The notes beneath the pieces are model-generated. The model saw nothing but the letters and a program-made list of their open reading frames with translations, was not told the origin of the DNA and ran no database searches. The translations under genes were made by a program, and so were the position numbers. From Candidatus Protochlamydia naegleriophila (lineage in GTDB: Bacteria; Chlamydiota; Chlamydiia; Chlamydiales; Parachlamydiaceae), in NCBI RefSeq assembly GCF_001499655.1, contig NZ_LN879502.1, positions 682,001-746,000 on the forward strand: DNA of 64,000 bases. Direction: 5' to 3'. Below, piece by piece: positions 26,660 to 35,028 of the stretch; the first letter of the stretch is position 1, and every line of letters starts with the position of its first letter.

Positions 26660-27210
26660 TTGGGTACAATCAATCTCATTTTTTAAATTACTTTAATACT
26701 ATTAACCCTTTAAATCCAGTAATTTAGTGAGGTCGGAAAGGAGAGGGTTTGGTATAGACTTAGTTTGGCTCATTGCTAATAAATAACGCAAGTCTGAAGC
26801 CTGATTAAACTTTTGATTTAGAGGTTATTGATTAAGTTTAGCCTGACTTAAAAAAAATGCGAGGCATTGAGGCCGTTTTAAAGAAGTTGGGAACAGTCTC
26901 ATGAAGTTAAGATATGTAGACTGTTAGAGGCCGCTCTGATTTAAGACTCTCCTTGCTAAGGTTTACCATGGGCGGTCTCTAAAATCGGGGTTATTGTTTT
27001 ACTACTAGCCAATTCAATCATGTGGTATGGTAAAAGATACAGTACCCGCAAAATTGATTTTTCATCTGTGGCAACATTTCCGAAGCTGACAATTGCAAGT
27101 CATTTAAGATGAATCCTACCGCTAACAGCACAATTTTTTTGTCGCCCAAAGTCAATTTTTCTGGTATTTGATGTAGACACTAATAGAATGAGTGAAAGGT
27201 TTTAACACGA
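26660..27210. other. Divergent intergenic region upstream of 7TM-HD gene
   Basis: About 550 bases between the PAP2 gene (minus) and the HD-domain gene (plus). An imperfect inverted repeat lies at about 26790-26852 (aagtctgaagcctgattaaactt against aagtttagcctgactt). No ORF with a ribosome-binding site and no RNA gene are evident; promoters for both sides are expected here. Confidence 0.5.
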
Positions 27211-29379
27211 ATGCCTGACAGAAATAGTATTTTTGAAAACCAGCAGGAATTGAAGTTTTCTGGAGAGCAGGGTTTTTTTGACAAGAGTAAAGCGATCCAG
27301 TATTTGATCATTTGCGTGTTTGCTTTCAGCCTGTTCTCATTTTTGCATTTTCGCGAAGTTCAAGTGGAGGTGCTTGAGCTTGGAAGCATTGCTCCTGGCT
27401 ATATCGTCTCTCAAGTCAACTTTGATTTCCCGGATGAAGAAGCGACCCTGATTTTAAAGCAGGATTCCATCCGCGATATTGGAAAAATCTACCAGCTATC
27501 GCAAAGAGATATTCGACAGAAGCGGATTGAATTCGAAAACTTTCTGCTCTACAATCAGGCGTGGCATGAACATGCTGAAAATGGAACCTTTGACGAACTA
27601 TATCGCGCCACGGATGTCATGGAAAAGGCGATGATAGATCTTCGCTTTACTGATCCAAGGACGCTAGAAAAAATGGGATCGATGGGACTTTCGACGGCCC
27701 ATTACCAAATCTATACTCCAAATACCTTGCTAGAGCAGGTGGTTTTACCTTCGTCCATTTGGGAGACTCTTCAGAAAGAGAATTTACCGGCATCCAGTTA
27801 TAATCCTTTAATTGCCGCTCTCATTGTAGAATTCTTTAAGCATGGTCATTGGCACATTGAAGAGGATATTCCAGCACAGCGGCTTTTACGTAAAAGAATC
27901 CAAAGTCTAGTTCCAGAAAAGCTCACCCATATCAATGCGGGTAACCGCATCATTGATCAGGGAGAAAAGGTGACTTCAAGGCATGTGTCCATGTTGCAAG
28001 CCATGAAGAGCGAGCTTGGCATTAGCCGCAATTTATCTCATCCATTGACTCTATTTGGGACGCTTTTACTGACGCTTCTTTTCATTGGCATTTTCCTAGC
28101 GTATTTTCAGACGAACCAGCCGCGTGTTTTAGCCTCCAATCGGAAGCTGTTTTTGCTGATCACCATTTTGATCCTTACCTTGGGACTATCGAAGTTGACA
28201 GAATTTTTTTTGTTAAGCTCCAAAAACAATCTCATCGAAATGATTAGATACCCGCTGTTTGTGCCTTTAGCGGCGATTCTGATTTGCAGTCTGATTAATC
28301 CAGCCGTTGCGACTTTTGCAACGGGATTTCTAGCTATAGTATCGGCGATTGCCCTGGCTTTTGAATGGGAAGGGTTTCTTGTTCTAAACGTAACGGCCTC
28401 GCTCGTTGCTGTTTTAAGCGTCCATTCTCTTCGGAGAAGAAAAGAGATTTTTCTCGTTTGCCTCAATGCCTGGATCTGCTGTGTCATAGCCATTATAGCT
28501 TTGCATCTCTACAACAATACGATTGGCCATTTTTCAGTGATTACTGACATTTTAAGTGCCTGTTTTTTTATGCTTTTGACGGCCATTTTAGTAGTAGGAT
28601 TATTGCCGCTGCTTGAATCAGGTTTTGGCATCATGACCGATGTTACATTGATGGAGTACATGGATCCCAATAATGACCTTTTGCGCCGCCTGACCATAGA
28701 AGCTCCAGGCACATATCAGCACTCTGTTGTAGTGGGTAATTTAGCGGAGGCTTCAGCGCTTTCTATTGGTGCTAATGGATTGTTTTGTCGTGTAGCGACG
28801 CTGTATCATGACATTGGTAAAATGGCTACTTCTCAGTACTTTACAGAAAATCAGCTGGGGGAAGTCAATATTCATCAGCTCCTGACTCCTCAAGAATCTG
28901 CTCAAGTCATCATGGCTCACGTTCCAGAAGGGGTGGCAATGGCTCGAGAGGCTGGGCTACCGGAGCCTATCATCGACATTATTAAAGAACACCATGGAAC
29001 AACACTGGTCTACTATTTTTATCGTAAGCAAGTGGAAAAAATGGGCAGTGATAAGAGCCAAGTCGATGAAAGGGAATTCCGCTATGCCGGCCCAAAGCCG
29101 CGCAGCAAAGAGTCTGGCATTATCATGATCGCTGATTCATTTGAAGCTGCTTCCCGTTCGCTTGACAAGGTGAATGAAGATACTTTGATGGCCCTTGTCG
29201 ACCGCTTAGTGCGGGAAAAAGTGGATGATGGTCAATTTGATCAATGCCTCCTCACTTTTGAAGAGGTTTCCATGGTGAAAAAAGCCCTGGTTAAAACCTT
29301 ATTGGCTGCAGGCCATTCCCGCATTAAATATCCGGCGCCAGAGAAAAAAGTGCGCTCCCACATCGAGGAGAGTACCTGA
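27211..29379 (+). CDS. 7TM-HD family phosphodiesterase (PgpH/YqfF-like)
   Basis: Membrane protein of the 7TMR-HD family; Listeria PgpH and relatives hydrolyse cyclic di-AMP. A first transmembrane helix at about residues 30-47 is followed by an extracytoplasmic 7TMR-HDED domain (to about 270). Seven closely packed helices then run to about 475. The cytosolic HD domain has the first metal His in GTYQHSVVVGN, the HD pair His533-Asp534 in TLYHDIGKM, and later HVPEGV and KEHHGT histidines. At 722 aa it is normal length. Its stop overlaps the SDR gene start (TGATG), so the two are coupled. c-di-AMP signalling in chlamydiae makes the assignment plausible. Confidence 0.9.
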   Translation: MPDRNSIFENQQELKFSGEQGFFDKSKAIQYLIICVFAFSLFSFLHFREVQVEVLELGSIAPGYIVSQVNFDFPDEEATLILKQDSIRDIGKIYQLSQRDIRQKRIEFENFLLYNQAWHEHAENGTFDELYRATDVMEKAMIDLRFTDPRTLEKMGSMGLSTAHYQIYTPNTLLEQVVLPSSIWETLQKENLPASSYNPLIAALIVEFFKHGHWHIEEDIPAQRLLRKRIQSLVPEKLTHINAGNRIIDQGEKVTSRHVSMLQAMKSELGISRNLSHPLTLFGTLLLTLLFIGIFLAYFQTNQPRVLASNRKLFLLITILILTLGLSKLTEFFLLSSKNNLIEMIRYPLFVPLAAILICSLINPAVATFATGFLAIVSAIALAFEWEGFLVLNVTASLVAVLSVHSLRRRKEIFLVCLNAWICCVIAIIALHLYNNTIGHFSVITDILSACFFMLLTAILVVGLLPLLESGFGIMTDVTLMEYMDPNNDLLRRLTIEAPGTYQHSVVVGNLAEASALSIGANGLFCRVATLYHDIGKMATSQYFTENQLGEVNIHQLLTPQESAQVIMAHVPEGVAMAREAGLPEPIIDIIKEHHGTTLVYYFYRKQVEKMGSDKSQVDEREFRYAGPKPRSKESGIIMIADSFEAASRSLDKVNEDTLMALVDRLVREKVDDGQFDQCLLTFEEVSMVKKALVKTLLAAGHSRIKYPAPEKKVRSHIEEST

Positions 29380-30164
29380 TGAAGCACCGCCTGGCTCTTG
29401 TAACTGGTGCAACGTCAGGAATTGGTGAGGCCTTATGTTTTCTGTTTGCCCAAAAAGGGTTATCTCTATTGATTACGGGGCGCGATAGGCATCGATTAGA
29501 CGCTCTTGTACAACAACTTTCGCCTCAAATTGTCTTGCAAGCCATCGAAGCAGACCTTTCTACATCCAATGGGCGTCAAAAAGTAATGGCTCTCATTCAC
29601 GAATATGGTCCTGACCTTGTCATTAACAATGCAGGCTTTGGATTATACGGTGAGGCATTGACCTATCCGACCGAGGAGCAGGAAATGATGATAGAGGTCA
29701 ATGTCACGGCCGTTACAGAGCTTACTTTGGAGGCTGCTCGTACGCTCATTTCTGATGGAAAGGAAGGCATTGTTTTTAATGTTTCATCTGCTGCAGCGTT
29801 TCAGGTGATACCCAATATGGCGATTTATGCCGCTTCAAAGGCCTTTGTCAACCAATTTTCGCAAGGGTTGGATGACGAGGTGAAAAAATATGGTGTCCGC
29901 ATATTGACAATATGTCCTGGAATGGTTAAGACAAGTTTTAGCAAGCGAGCGGGACAGACTCAGCGTGAAAAAAAAGTCGGTGTGATGAGCGCTGATTTCG
30001 TTGCGCGTGAAATCTGGAAGCAGGTGCAAAATCTGAAGCCCTTAACGATTATTGATTGGAAATACCGGTTTTTAACACGTCTTTCTGCCTGGCTTCCCAG
30101 TTGGACCACCGCTATCATAAAAAAAAATAATTGCGGAGAGAATCGCTCCGCGCAACCTTATTAA
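29379..30164 (+). CDS. Short-chain dehydrogenase/reductase
   Basis: Classical SDR with Rossmann fold. Cofactor loop TGATSGIG (residues 10-17), Arg in ITGRDRHRLD suggesting NADP(H) preference, NNAG motif, catalytic Ser in NVSSAAAF and the YAASK motif. The C-terminus has a hydrophobic stretch, as in YqjQ/DltE-type SDRs. Of 261 aa. Start is one base inside the upstream stop, and the DEAD-box gene begins 10 bases downstream, so the three form an operon. The substrate cannot be inferred. Confidence 0.9.
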   Translation: MKHRLALVTGATSGIGEALCFLFAQKGLSLLITGRDRHRLDALVQQLSPQIVLQAIEADLSTSNGRQKVMALIHEYGPDLVINNAGFGLYGEALTYPTEEQEMMIEVNVTAVTELTLEAARTLISDGKEGIVFNVSSAAAFQVIPNMAIYAASKAFVNQFSQGLDDEVKKYGVRILTICPGMVKTSFSKRAGQTQREKKVGVMSADFVAREIWKQVQNLKPLTIIDWKYRFLTRLSAWLPSWTTAIIKKNNCGENRSAQPY

Positions 30165-30173
30165 AAGAGAATC

Positions 30174-31409
30174 ATGCATCAAGAAGAACCTAAAGAAGAA
30201 TCGCTAGCAGAACCAACCCAAGCAGAGAGTGGATTTACCCGCTTTAATTTAGATCCCCTTATTTTAAAAGCTTTGGAGAAGATGAATTTTAAAGAGCCTT
30301 CTCCCATTCAAGTCCACGCCATTCCCCTCATTCAAAAGAATCAAGACTTAATTGCCCTTTCCCAAACGGGATCAGGCAAGACGGCTACTTGCGCCATACC
30401 CATTTGTAACCGGGTCGATACGGCTCGTACAGCCATTCAGGCTTTAATCATTGTTCCAACTAGGGAATTAGCTTTACAGTACGCAACAGAAGCTCAAAAG
30501 ATTGGGAAGTATAAAAATGTGAAGGCTTTTGCTATTTTCGGAGGGGAAGATCCTTCTTTGCAGCAATCGAAGCTCAAACACGGTGTACAGGTTTTGGTAG
30601 CAACGCCTGGTCGTTTAATCGACTTCATTTATTCAAGGCAGATCGATTTGTCCGACGTGGAAACGTTGATTTTAGATGAAGCCGATGAGATGCTGAGTAT
30701 GGGATTTTACGACGACTTGGATTTTATCATTCAGTGCCTTGTCCATTCGCATCAAACACTCCTTTTTTCTGCGACTATGCCAGCTGCAATTCGTCGCCTA
30801 GCAAAGCATCACATGAAAGACCCGCAAGAGGTCAATCTCATTGCCGACCAAGCAAGCCCCAAGCAAATCGATCACCGTTTTGTTTATTGTTCAGCCCATC
30901 ATCGGGATCAAGAGCTTGCTTACCTTATCAAAGAGATGCAGCCAACGCAGGCCATCATTTTCTGTCATTCACGCTTCCAGGTAGAGAAGGTATGCCGTGC
31001 GCTGCAGTCTAAACTGGATGGAGTTGATTTCTTGCATGCAGGGCTTGGGCAAGATATTCGAACCATTGTCACAAATAAGTTTCGATCGGGTAAAATTCGC
31101 TTTCTCGTTGCTACCGATGTTGTTGCGCGTGGATTGGATTTTTCTCGGGTGAGCCATGTATTTATTTATCAATTACCGCATGATCCCGATGTCTATGTGC
31201 ATCGTTCGGGCCGTACAGGGCGTTACGATAAGGCAGGAGTTGTCGTTTCACTCGTGACGCCTAAAGAGTTAACGTTCGTGACAACGATTTTAAAGCAAAT
31301 TAAGCAGGAAGCTGCCTGGATCGGAACTCCACCTCCTGAAAAACCAGCATCTTCTTCCAAGCGTCCTTTTAGAAGAAAACCGACTAACAAACCTCCGCAG
31401 GCTAGTTGA
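30174..31409 (+). CDS. DEAD-box RNA helicase
   Basis: ATP-dependent RNA helicase for RNA remodelling, for example ribosome assembly or mRNA turnover. Motifs in order: Q motif (FKEPSPIQVHAIP), motif I (SQTGSGKTA), Ia (PTRELA), Ib (TPGRL), II (LDEADEM), III (FSATMP), IV region (AIIFCHSR), V (VATDVVARGLDF) and VI (HRSGRTGR). The basic C-terminal tail is short (about 25 residues, SSSKRPFRRKPTNKPP), making this a minimal helicase of 411 aa close to RhlE/CshA types. It is third gene of a tight operon. Confidence 0.94.
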   Translation: MHQEEPKEESLAEPTQAESGFTRFNLDPLILKALEKMNFKEPSPIQVHAIPLIQKNQDLIALSQTGSGKTATCAIPICNRVDTARTAIQALIIVPTRELALQYATEAQKIGKYKNVKAFAIFGGEDPSLQQSKLKHGVQVLVATPGRLIDFIYSRQIDLSDVETLILDEADEMLSMGFYDDLDFIIQCLVHSHQTLLFSATMPAAIRRLAKHHMKDPQEVNLIADQASPKQIDHRFVYCSAHHRDQELAYLIKEMQPTQAIIFCHSRFQVEKVCRALQSKLDGVDFLHAGLGQDIRTIVTNKFRSGKIRFLVATDVVARGLDFSRVSHVFIYQLPHDPDVYVHRSGRTGRYDKAGVVVSLVTPKELTFVTTILKQIKQEAAWIGTPPPEKPASSSKRPFRRKPTNKPPQAS

Positions 31410-31446
31410 GCGAAAAAGAAAACTGAGTTCATAGAAGAGGCACATC

Positions 31447-32505
31447 ATGCAAGAAGTTACGATTGGAACGGTCAAAATCGGACCCGCTCATCCTCCTTTC
31501 ATTATAGCTGAAGTATCGGCCAATCATAATGGATCGCTTGAGCGTGCCCTGCAATTGGTGGAAGAGGCTGCTAAGGCTGGCGTTCATGCCGTCAAATTCC
31601 AAACCTATACTCCCGACACAATTACATTGAATGTGAGGGGAGGGGAATTTCTGATTACAGAGCCAACAAGTTTATGGGCAGGTAGCAATCTCTACGATCT
31701 TTATCAGGAAGCCTATATGCCTTGGGAGTGGCATCAACCCCTTTTTCAGCGCTGTAATGAACTTGGTTTAATAGTCTTCAGCACGCCTTTCGATGAAACG
31801 GCCGTGGACTTTCTAGAGACTCTTCAGGTTCCATGCTATAAAATTGCATCGCCAGAAATTGTCGATTTGCCTTTGATTAAAAAAGTTGCCTCTAAAGGCA
31901 AGCCTATGATCATTTCAACTGGGGCAGCGACGCTCGTAGAAATTGGAGAGGCTGTTGAAACGGCTCGTCATGGCGGCTGCAATGAGATCATTTTGCTTAA
32001 ATGCACGGCTGCGTACCCAGCCAAACCGGTCGATATTAATTTGCGCGCGATTCCTCATTTATCTGCCTGCTTCAATACCTTGGTTGGGTTGTCTGATCAT
32101 ACGCTTGGGCTTGGAGTTCCAGTTGCAGCCATTGCTCTTGGTAGCTGTGTGATTGAAAAGCACCTGACTCGTGCACGTGAAGAGGGGGGAGTAGATAGCG
32201 CTTTTTCTCTTGAACCGCATGAATTTGAAATGCTCGTAACAGAGAGTAAACGGGCTTGGGAGGCTCTTGGAAATATACAATATGCCCCTTTAAAAGCTGA
32301 AAAGACAACTCTCTCTCATCGTCCCTCGCTTTACTTTGTGGAAGATTTAGTTGAGGGGGATATTGTCCAACCCCGCCATGTTAGATCGGTTAGGCCAAGC
32401 AAGGGGCTGCCGCCCAAAGAGATTGACAATATCATCGGGCTGGAGCTGAGACAGGCCGTTCAAAAAGGAACACCTGTTAGTTGGCACTGCTTTCGTTTTT
32501 CATAA
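31447..32505 (+). CDS. pseI: Pseudaminic acid synthase (NeuB/PseI family)
   Basis: Condenses phosphoenolpyruvate with an N-acetylated hexose to make a nonulosonic acid. The TIM-barrel NeuB domain has AEVSANHNGS, AVKFQTYTPDT, SLWAGSNLYDLYQEAYMPW and FSTPFDETAVDFLE; the LW-x-G-x-x-LYDLY-x-x-A segment is typical of PseI rather than sialate synthase. The C-terminal 60 residues form an SAF (antifreeze-like) domain (RPSLYFVEDLVEGDIV to the end). At 352 aa it is full length. No other nonulosonate genes (PseB, C, H, G, F) are in the window, so it is an orphan here. It lies 37 bases after the helicase gene. Confidence 0.88.
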   Translation: MQEVTIGTVKIGPAHPPFIIAEVSANHNGSLERALQLVEEAAKAGVHAVKFQTYTPDTITLNVRGGEFLITEPTSLWAGSNLYDLYQEAYMPWEWHQPLFQRCNELGLIVFSTPFDETAVDFLETLQVPCYKIASPEIVDLPLIKKVASKGKPMIISTGAATLVEIGEAVETARHGGCNEIILLKCTAAYPAKPVDINLRAIPHLSACFNTLVGLSDHTLGLGVPVAAIALGSCVIEKHLTRAREEGGVDSAFSLEPHEFEMLVTESKRAWEALGNIQYAPLKAEKTTLSHRPSLYFVEDLVEGDIVQPRHVRSVRPSKGLPPKEIDNIIGLELRQAVQKGTPVSWHCFRFS

Positions 32506-32845
32506 GCTTCATCAACTGCCCTCTTTTTATCTTATTTTACCTGCCAGAGCCGATGATTTTAAAACCCGCAGTTTTTAGAAACTGAGGGAAAAGTCAAAGG
32601 AAAATTAAGCCAGCCTTGCATGTTTAAAGGTGTCTATTCAAATTCGGCGATTTAAATTGTGATTTATTCCATAAAAACTAAGAATTGACAGCTGTTTTCA
32701 TTAATTTTAGAGAAATCCTTCTCAGCTTTGATGGCTGATCGTAAGATAGGCAGCTTCTGTACTGCATCATCAAAATACTCAAAAAGAGTCAATCCATTCG
32801 ACCGGCTCTTTCATTCCTTGTTTAAGCATGTAATTAAGGTGAAAA
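32506..32845. other. Intergenic region upstream of the F-box gene
   Basis: About 340 AT-rich bases, probably containing the 3' end of the pseI message and the promoter of the F-box gene. No ORF, tRNA or clear hairpin terminator was seen. Confidence 0.4.
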
Positions 32846-34984
32846 ATGGTTCCATCTGTAACGAATAATCAGGTCTCTTTAGTGGCACATGATCCGTCCG
32901 TCTCTTGGCTTAAAAGAAAGTACGAAGAAACGGTAGTGCCGCAAACTAAAAAGAGGCGTTTAAGAGTTGAAATACCAGCTGTAAGAGTTGAAATACCAGT
33001 TGATTGTTGGGGAGTAATTGTTAGTTTTTTAGATCGGATCAACTTATTAAATATCGAGAGAGTTTCGCGCGCTTATAAAGATTTGAGTGAGCACGCATGG
33101 CAAGTGATAGCCCTACAAGAGGGAATGGAAACACCATGGCCAGATATGCGAATAAATGCGCGTGCCCATTCTCAGAAATGGGGATACTTTTTATCTCGAA
33201 CGTTTCAAAGGCTCCTGCATCCAACTTTCGATCCTGCATGTCGTGAGCATGAAGTGCAAGGAGCGCTTATTCTGGGCCGCCATTTTCCAATTAGTTCATG
33301 CCCTATTTTCTTCCACACAGTATTGCATCATGCACCTCTTGTGCAAAAAGGAGCCATTAAAGAAGAAATAAAGAAAATTGATTATCTTGCCAATCAAGCA
33401 GATTATAAAGTTTGTTTAATAAGGAAAATTGAACATTTAACGCGGCTGAAGCAAGAGCAAAGAGCCTTGGCTTATACAAATGCAATTAAAAAACAGCAAT
33501 CTTTGCTGAAGGTCTTTGACGAGCTGGTGATCGAAAAAAAAAGTTTTACTGGGATTTCTGACGAGGACATGCAAAGGATTGCCGGCTATATTGACTATAT
33601 GCAAAAAATTGAACAAAAAGGAGCCTCAGATCTGTCTTTGCAAGGTTTTGTGTTGAATTGCGCAGAAGGCAATGGTGAGGCTTATTGGGTTGAAGCGATT
33701 GGCAAGGGAGCCCGCTGGATTTTGCGTGAAAAAGCATGGATGGATCAATTGTTTTCTGCCTTTCTGCAAAATAAAAATGAATTGTTTTTGAGACTTGGAT
33801 CAACCCTATCGGCGAGAGGCGAAAAGGAAGAATTGATCTACATTGCGGAGCAATTAAAAGAGCATTTTAGCCTAGCGCATGATTCAACTGTTGAGTATGG
33901 GAGGCTGGATGCCCTAGAAAAACTTTTTAAAACATTGATGCCTGAACAGGCCATCTACGTACTTTTTCTTGCTTGCAGTGGTGGTGGCGTCGGGGAATCT
34001 GCCGGTGATTTATTGGTATATGGAGAGGTAAAATATCCTCCCATCATTTTTTCATTGTTAAAAGAGCTGAAACACAAAGAGCTTTCTTTTTTTTCGATAG
34101 AAGCCTTGTCGCAATTAGGAGAGCTCTTTATCGCCTTCAACGAAGATCTAAAAATGGTGGATGGCATTTGTCGCTTAATCATGGATGCACAAGCTAAATT
34201 GAACGATCTCTCTTTGCGAGAAGCCGTTTCTATGGCTCGTTTTTTATGGATCGTGGGCAATAGAAGCGAGGCTTATCGTTTATATGCCAAAGCGATCGCT
34301 CTCTATAGTCCATTTAACGTTAAAGTCGATTGGGAAGTGTGCGGAGACACTCCAGATAAACTTTTTGCCATTGGCGAGCTTTATCGCTATTTATGTCGTG
34401 ACCAGACAAGGAGTGTTGGGATTTGCAGTTATAAATACCGCTCGCAATACAGTTACTTTTATTTGACGGCTTTTGAAAATGGCTTTCCTTATTCGCCGCT
34501 CCAACTAGAGCGAATAGTCAATATTTGCTATGACCTTACCAGCCAGTCAAAAGCCTTAGATCTATACATTGAACCCTTACGAAGACTTTTAATAGTTGAG
34601 AACGTAGGCGGCTTTTCTAAACAAGCATTGATTCAAATTTTAGTCCTATTCGAAGTGCTTGAAGATCACATTTCCATGGAAAAAAAATCGCTGCTTATAA
34701 CTACCAATACAAATGGTCAATTACACATTTCTGTTTCGGACAATCCTTTTTCAGAAGAAGTTGTAAGCGCATTTGAAGGCAAAAGCCCGGCCAGATATTT
34801 AGCTCTTGAAAAGGAGCTTGGTTCCATGGAGAGCCTCCCACATAAATTCTTGGGATTTTTGCAGGAAGCCGTCCCTGCCATTCGCTTGTGCCGCAAGCGA
34901 TTGGCCAATGAAAGCCAAGGGGATGACGGTATGGATACACATTTAACGCTAAATGAGTTAATTGAGCAACCCCATCTAATCTAG
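32846..34984 (+). CDS. F-box protein with bipartite NLS, candidate effector
   Basis: Residues about 50-90 match an F-box: IPVDCWGVIVSFLD, then LLNIERVSRAYKDLSE and AWQVIAL, which in eukaryotes binds Skp1 and recruits targets to an SCF ubiquitin ligase. Upstream, residues 23-38 read KRK, then 9 residues, then KKRR, a classical bipartite nuclear-localisation pattern. The remaining 600 residues are mostly helical with no catalytic motif I recognise and may be the target-binding part. Residues 40-53 contain a 7-codon tandem duplication (RVEIPAV, RVEIPVD). There is no signal peptide. Expanded F-box families are known from amoeba-associated chlamydiae; host targeting is inference. Confidence 0.8.
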   Translation: MVPSVTNNQVSLVAHDPSVSWLKRKYEETVVPQTKKRRLRVEIPAVRVEIPVDCWGVIVSFLDRINLLNIERVSRAYKDLSEHAWQVIALQEGMETPWPDMRINARAHSQKWGYFLSRTFQRLLHPTFDPACREHEVQGALILGRHFPISSCPIFFHTVLHHAPLVQKGAIKEEIKKIDYLANQADYKVCLIRKIEHLTRLKQEQRALAYTNAIKKQQSLLKVFDELVIEKKSFTGISDEDMQRIAGYIDYMQKIEQKGASDLSLQGFVLNCAEGNGEAYWVEAIGKGARWILREKAWMDQLFSAFLQNKNELFLRLGSTLSARGEKEELIYIAEQLKEHFSLAHDSTVEYGRLDALEKLFKTLMPEQAIYVLFLACSGGGVGESAGDLLVYGEVKYPPIIFSLLKELKHKELSFFSIEALSQLGELFIAFNEDLKMVDGICRLIMDAQAKLNDLSLREAVSMARFLWIVGNRSEAYRLYAKAIALYSPFNVKVDWEVCGDTPDKLFAIGELYRYLCRDQTRSVGICSYKYRSQYSYFYLTAFENGFPYSPLQLERIVNICYDLTSQSKALDLYIEPLRRLLIVENVGGFSKQALIQILVLFEVLEDHISMEKKSLLITTNTNGQLHISVSDNPFSEEVVSAFEGKSPARYLALEKELGSMESLPHKFLGFLQEAVPAIRLCRKRLANESQGDDGMDTHLTLNELIEQPHLI

Positions 34985-34994
34985 GTGTGAGAGT

Positions 34995-35021
34995 GTGCTG
35001 AATGAGATTGTCATTCAGCAC
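34995..35021. terminator. Hairpin between convergent F-box and pgm genes
   Basis: Perfect 11-bp stem (gtgctgaatga against tcattcagcac) with a 5-base loop, lying between the two stop codons. It probably ends both transcripts, although the T-run is poor. Confidence 0.65.
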
Positions 35022-35028
35022 TTATAAC

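Noticed and set aside
28107..28493. 128-codon minus-strand frame inside the 7TM-HD gene
   Set aside because: Antisense shadow of transmembrane helices; no family features.
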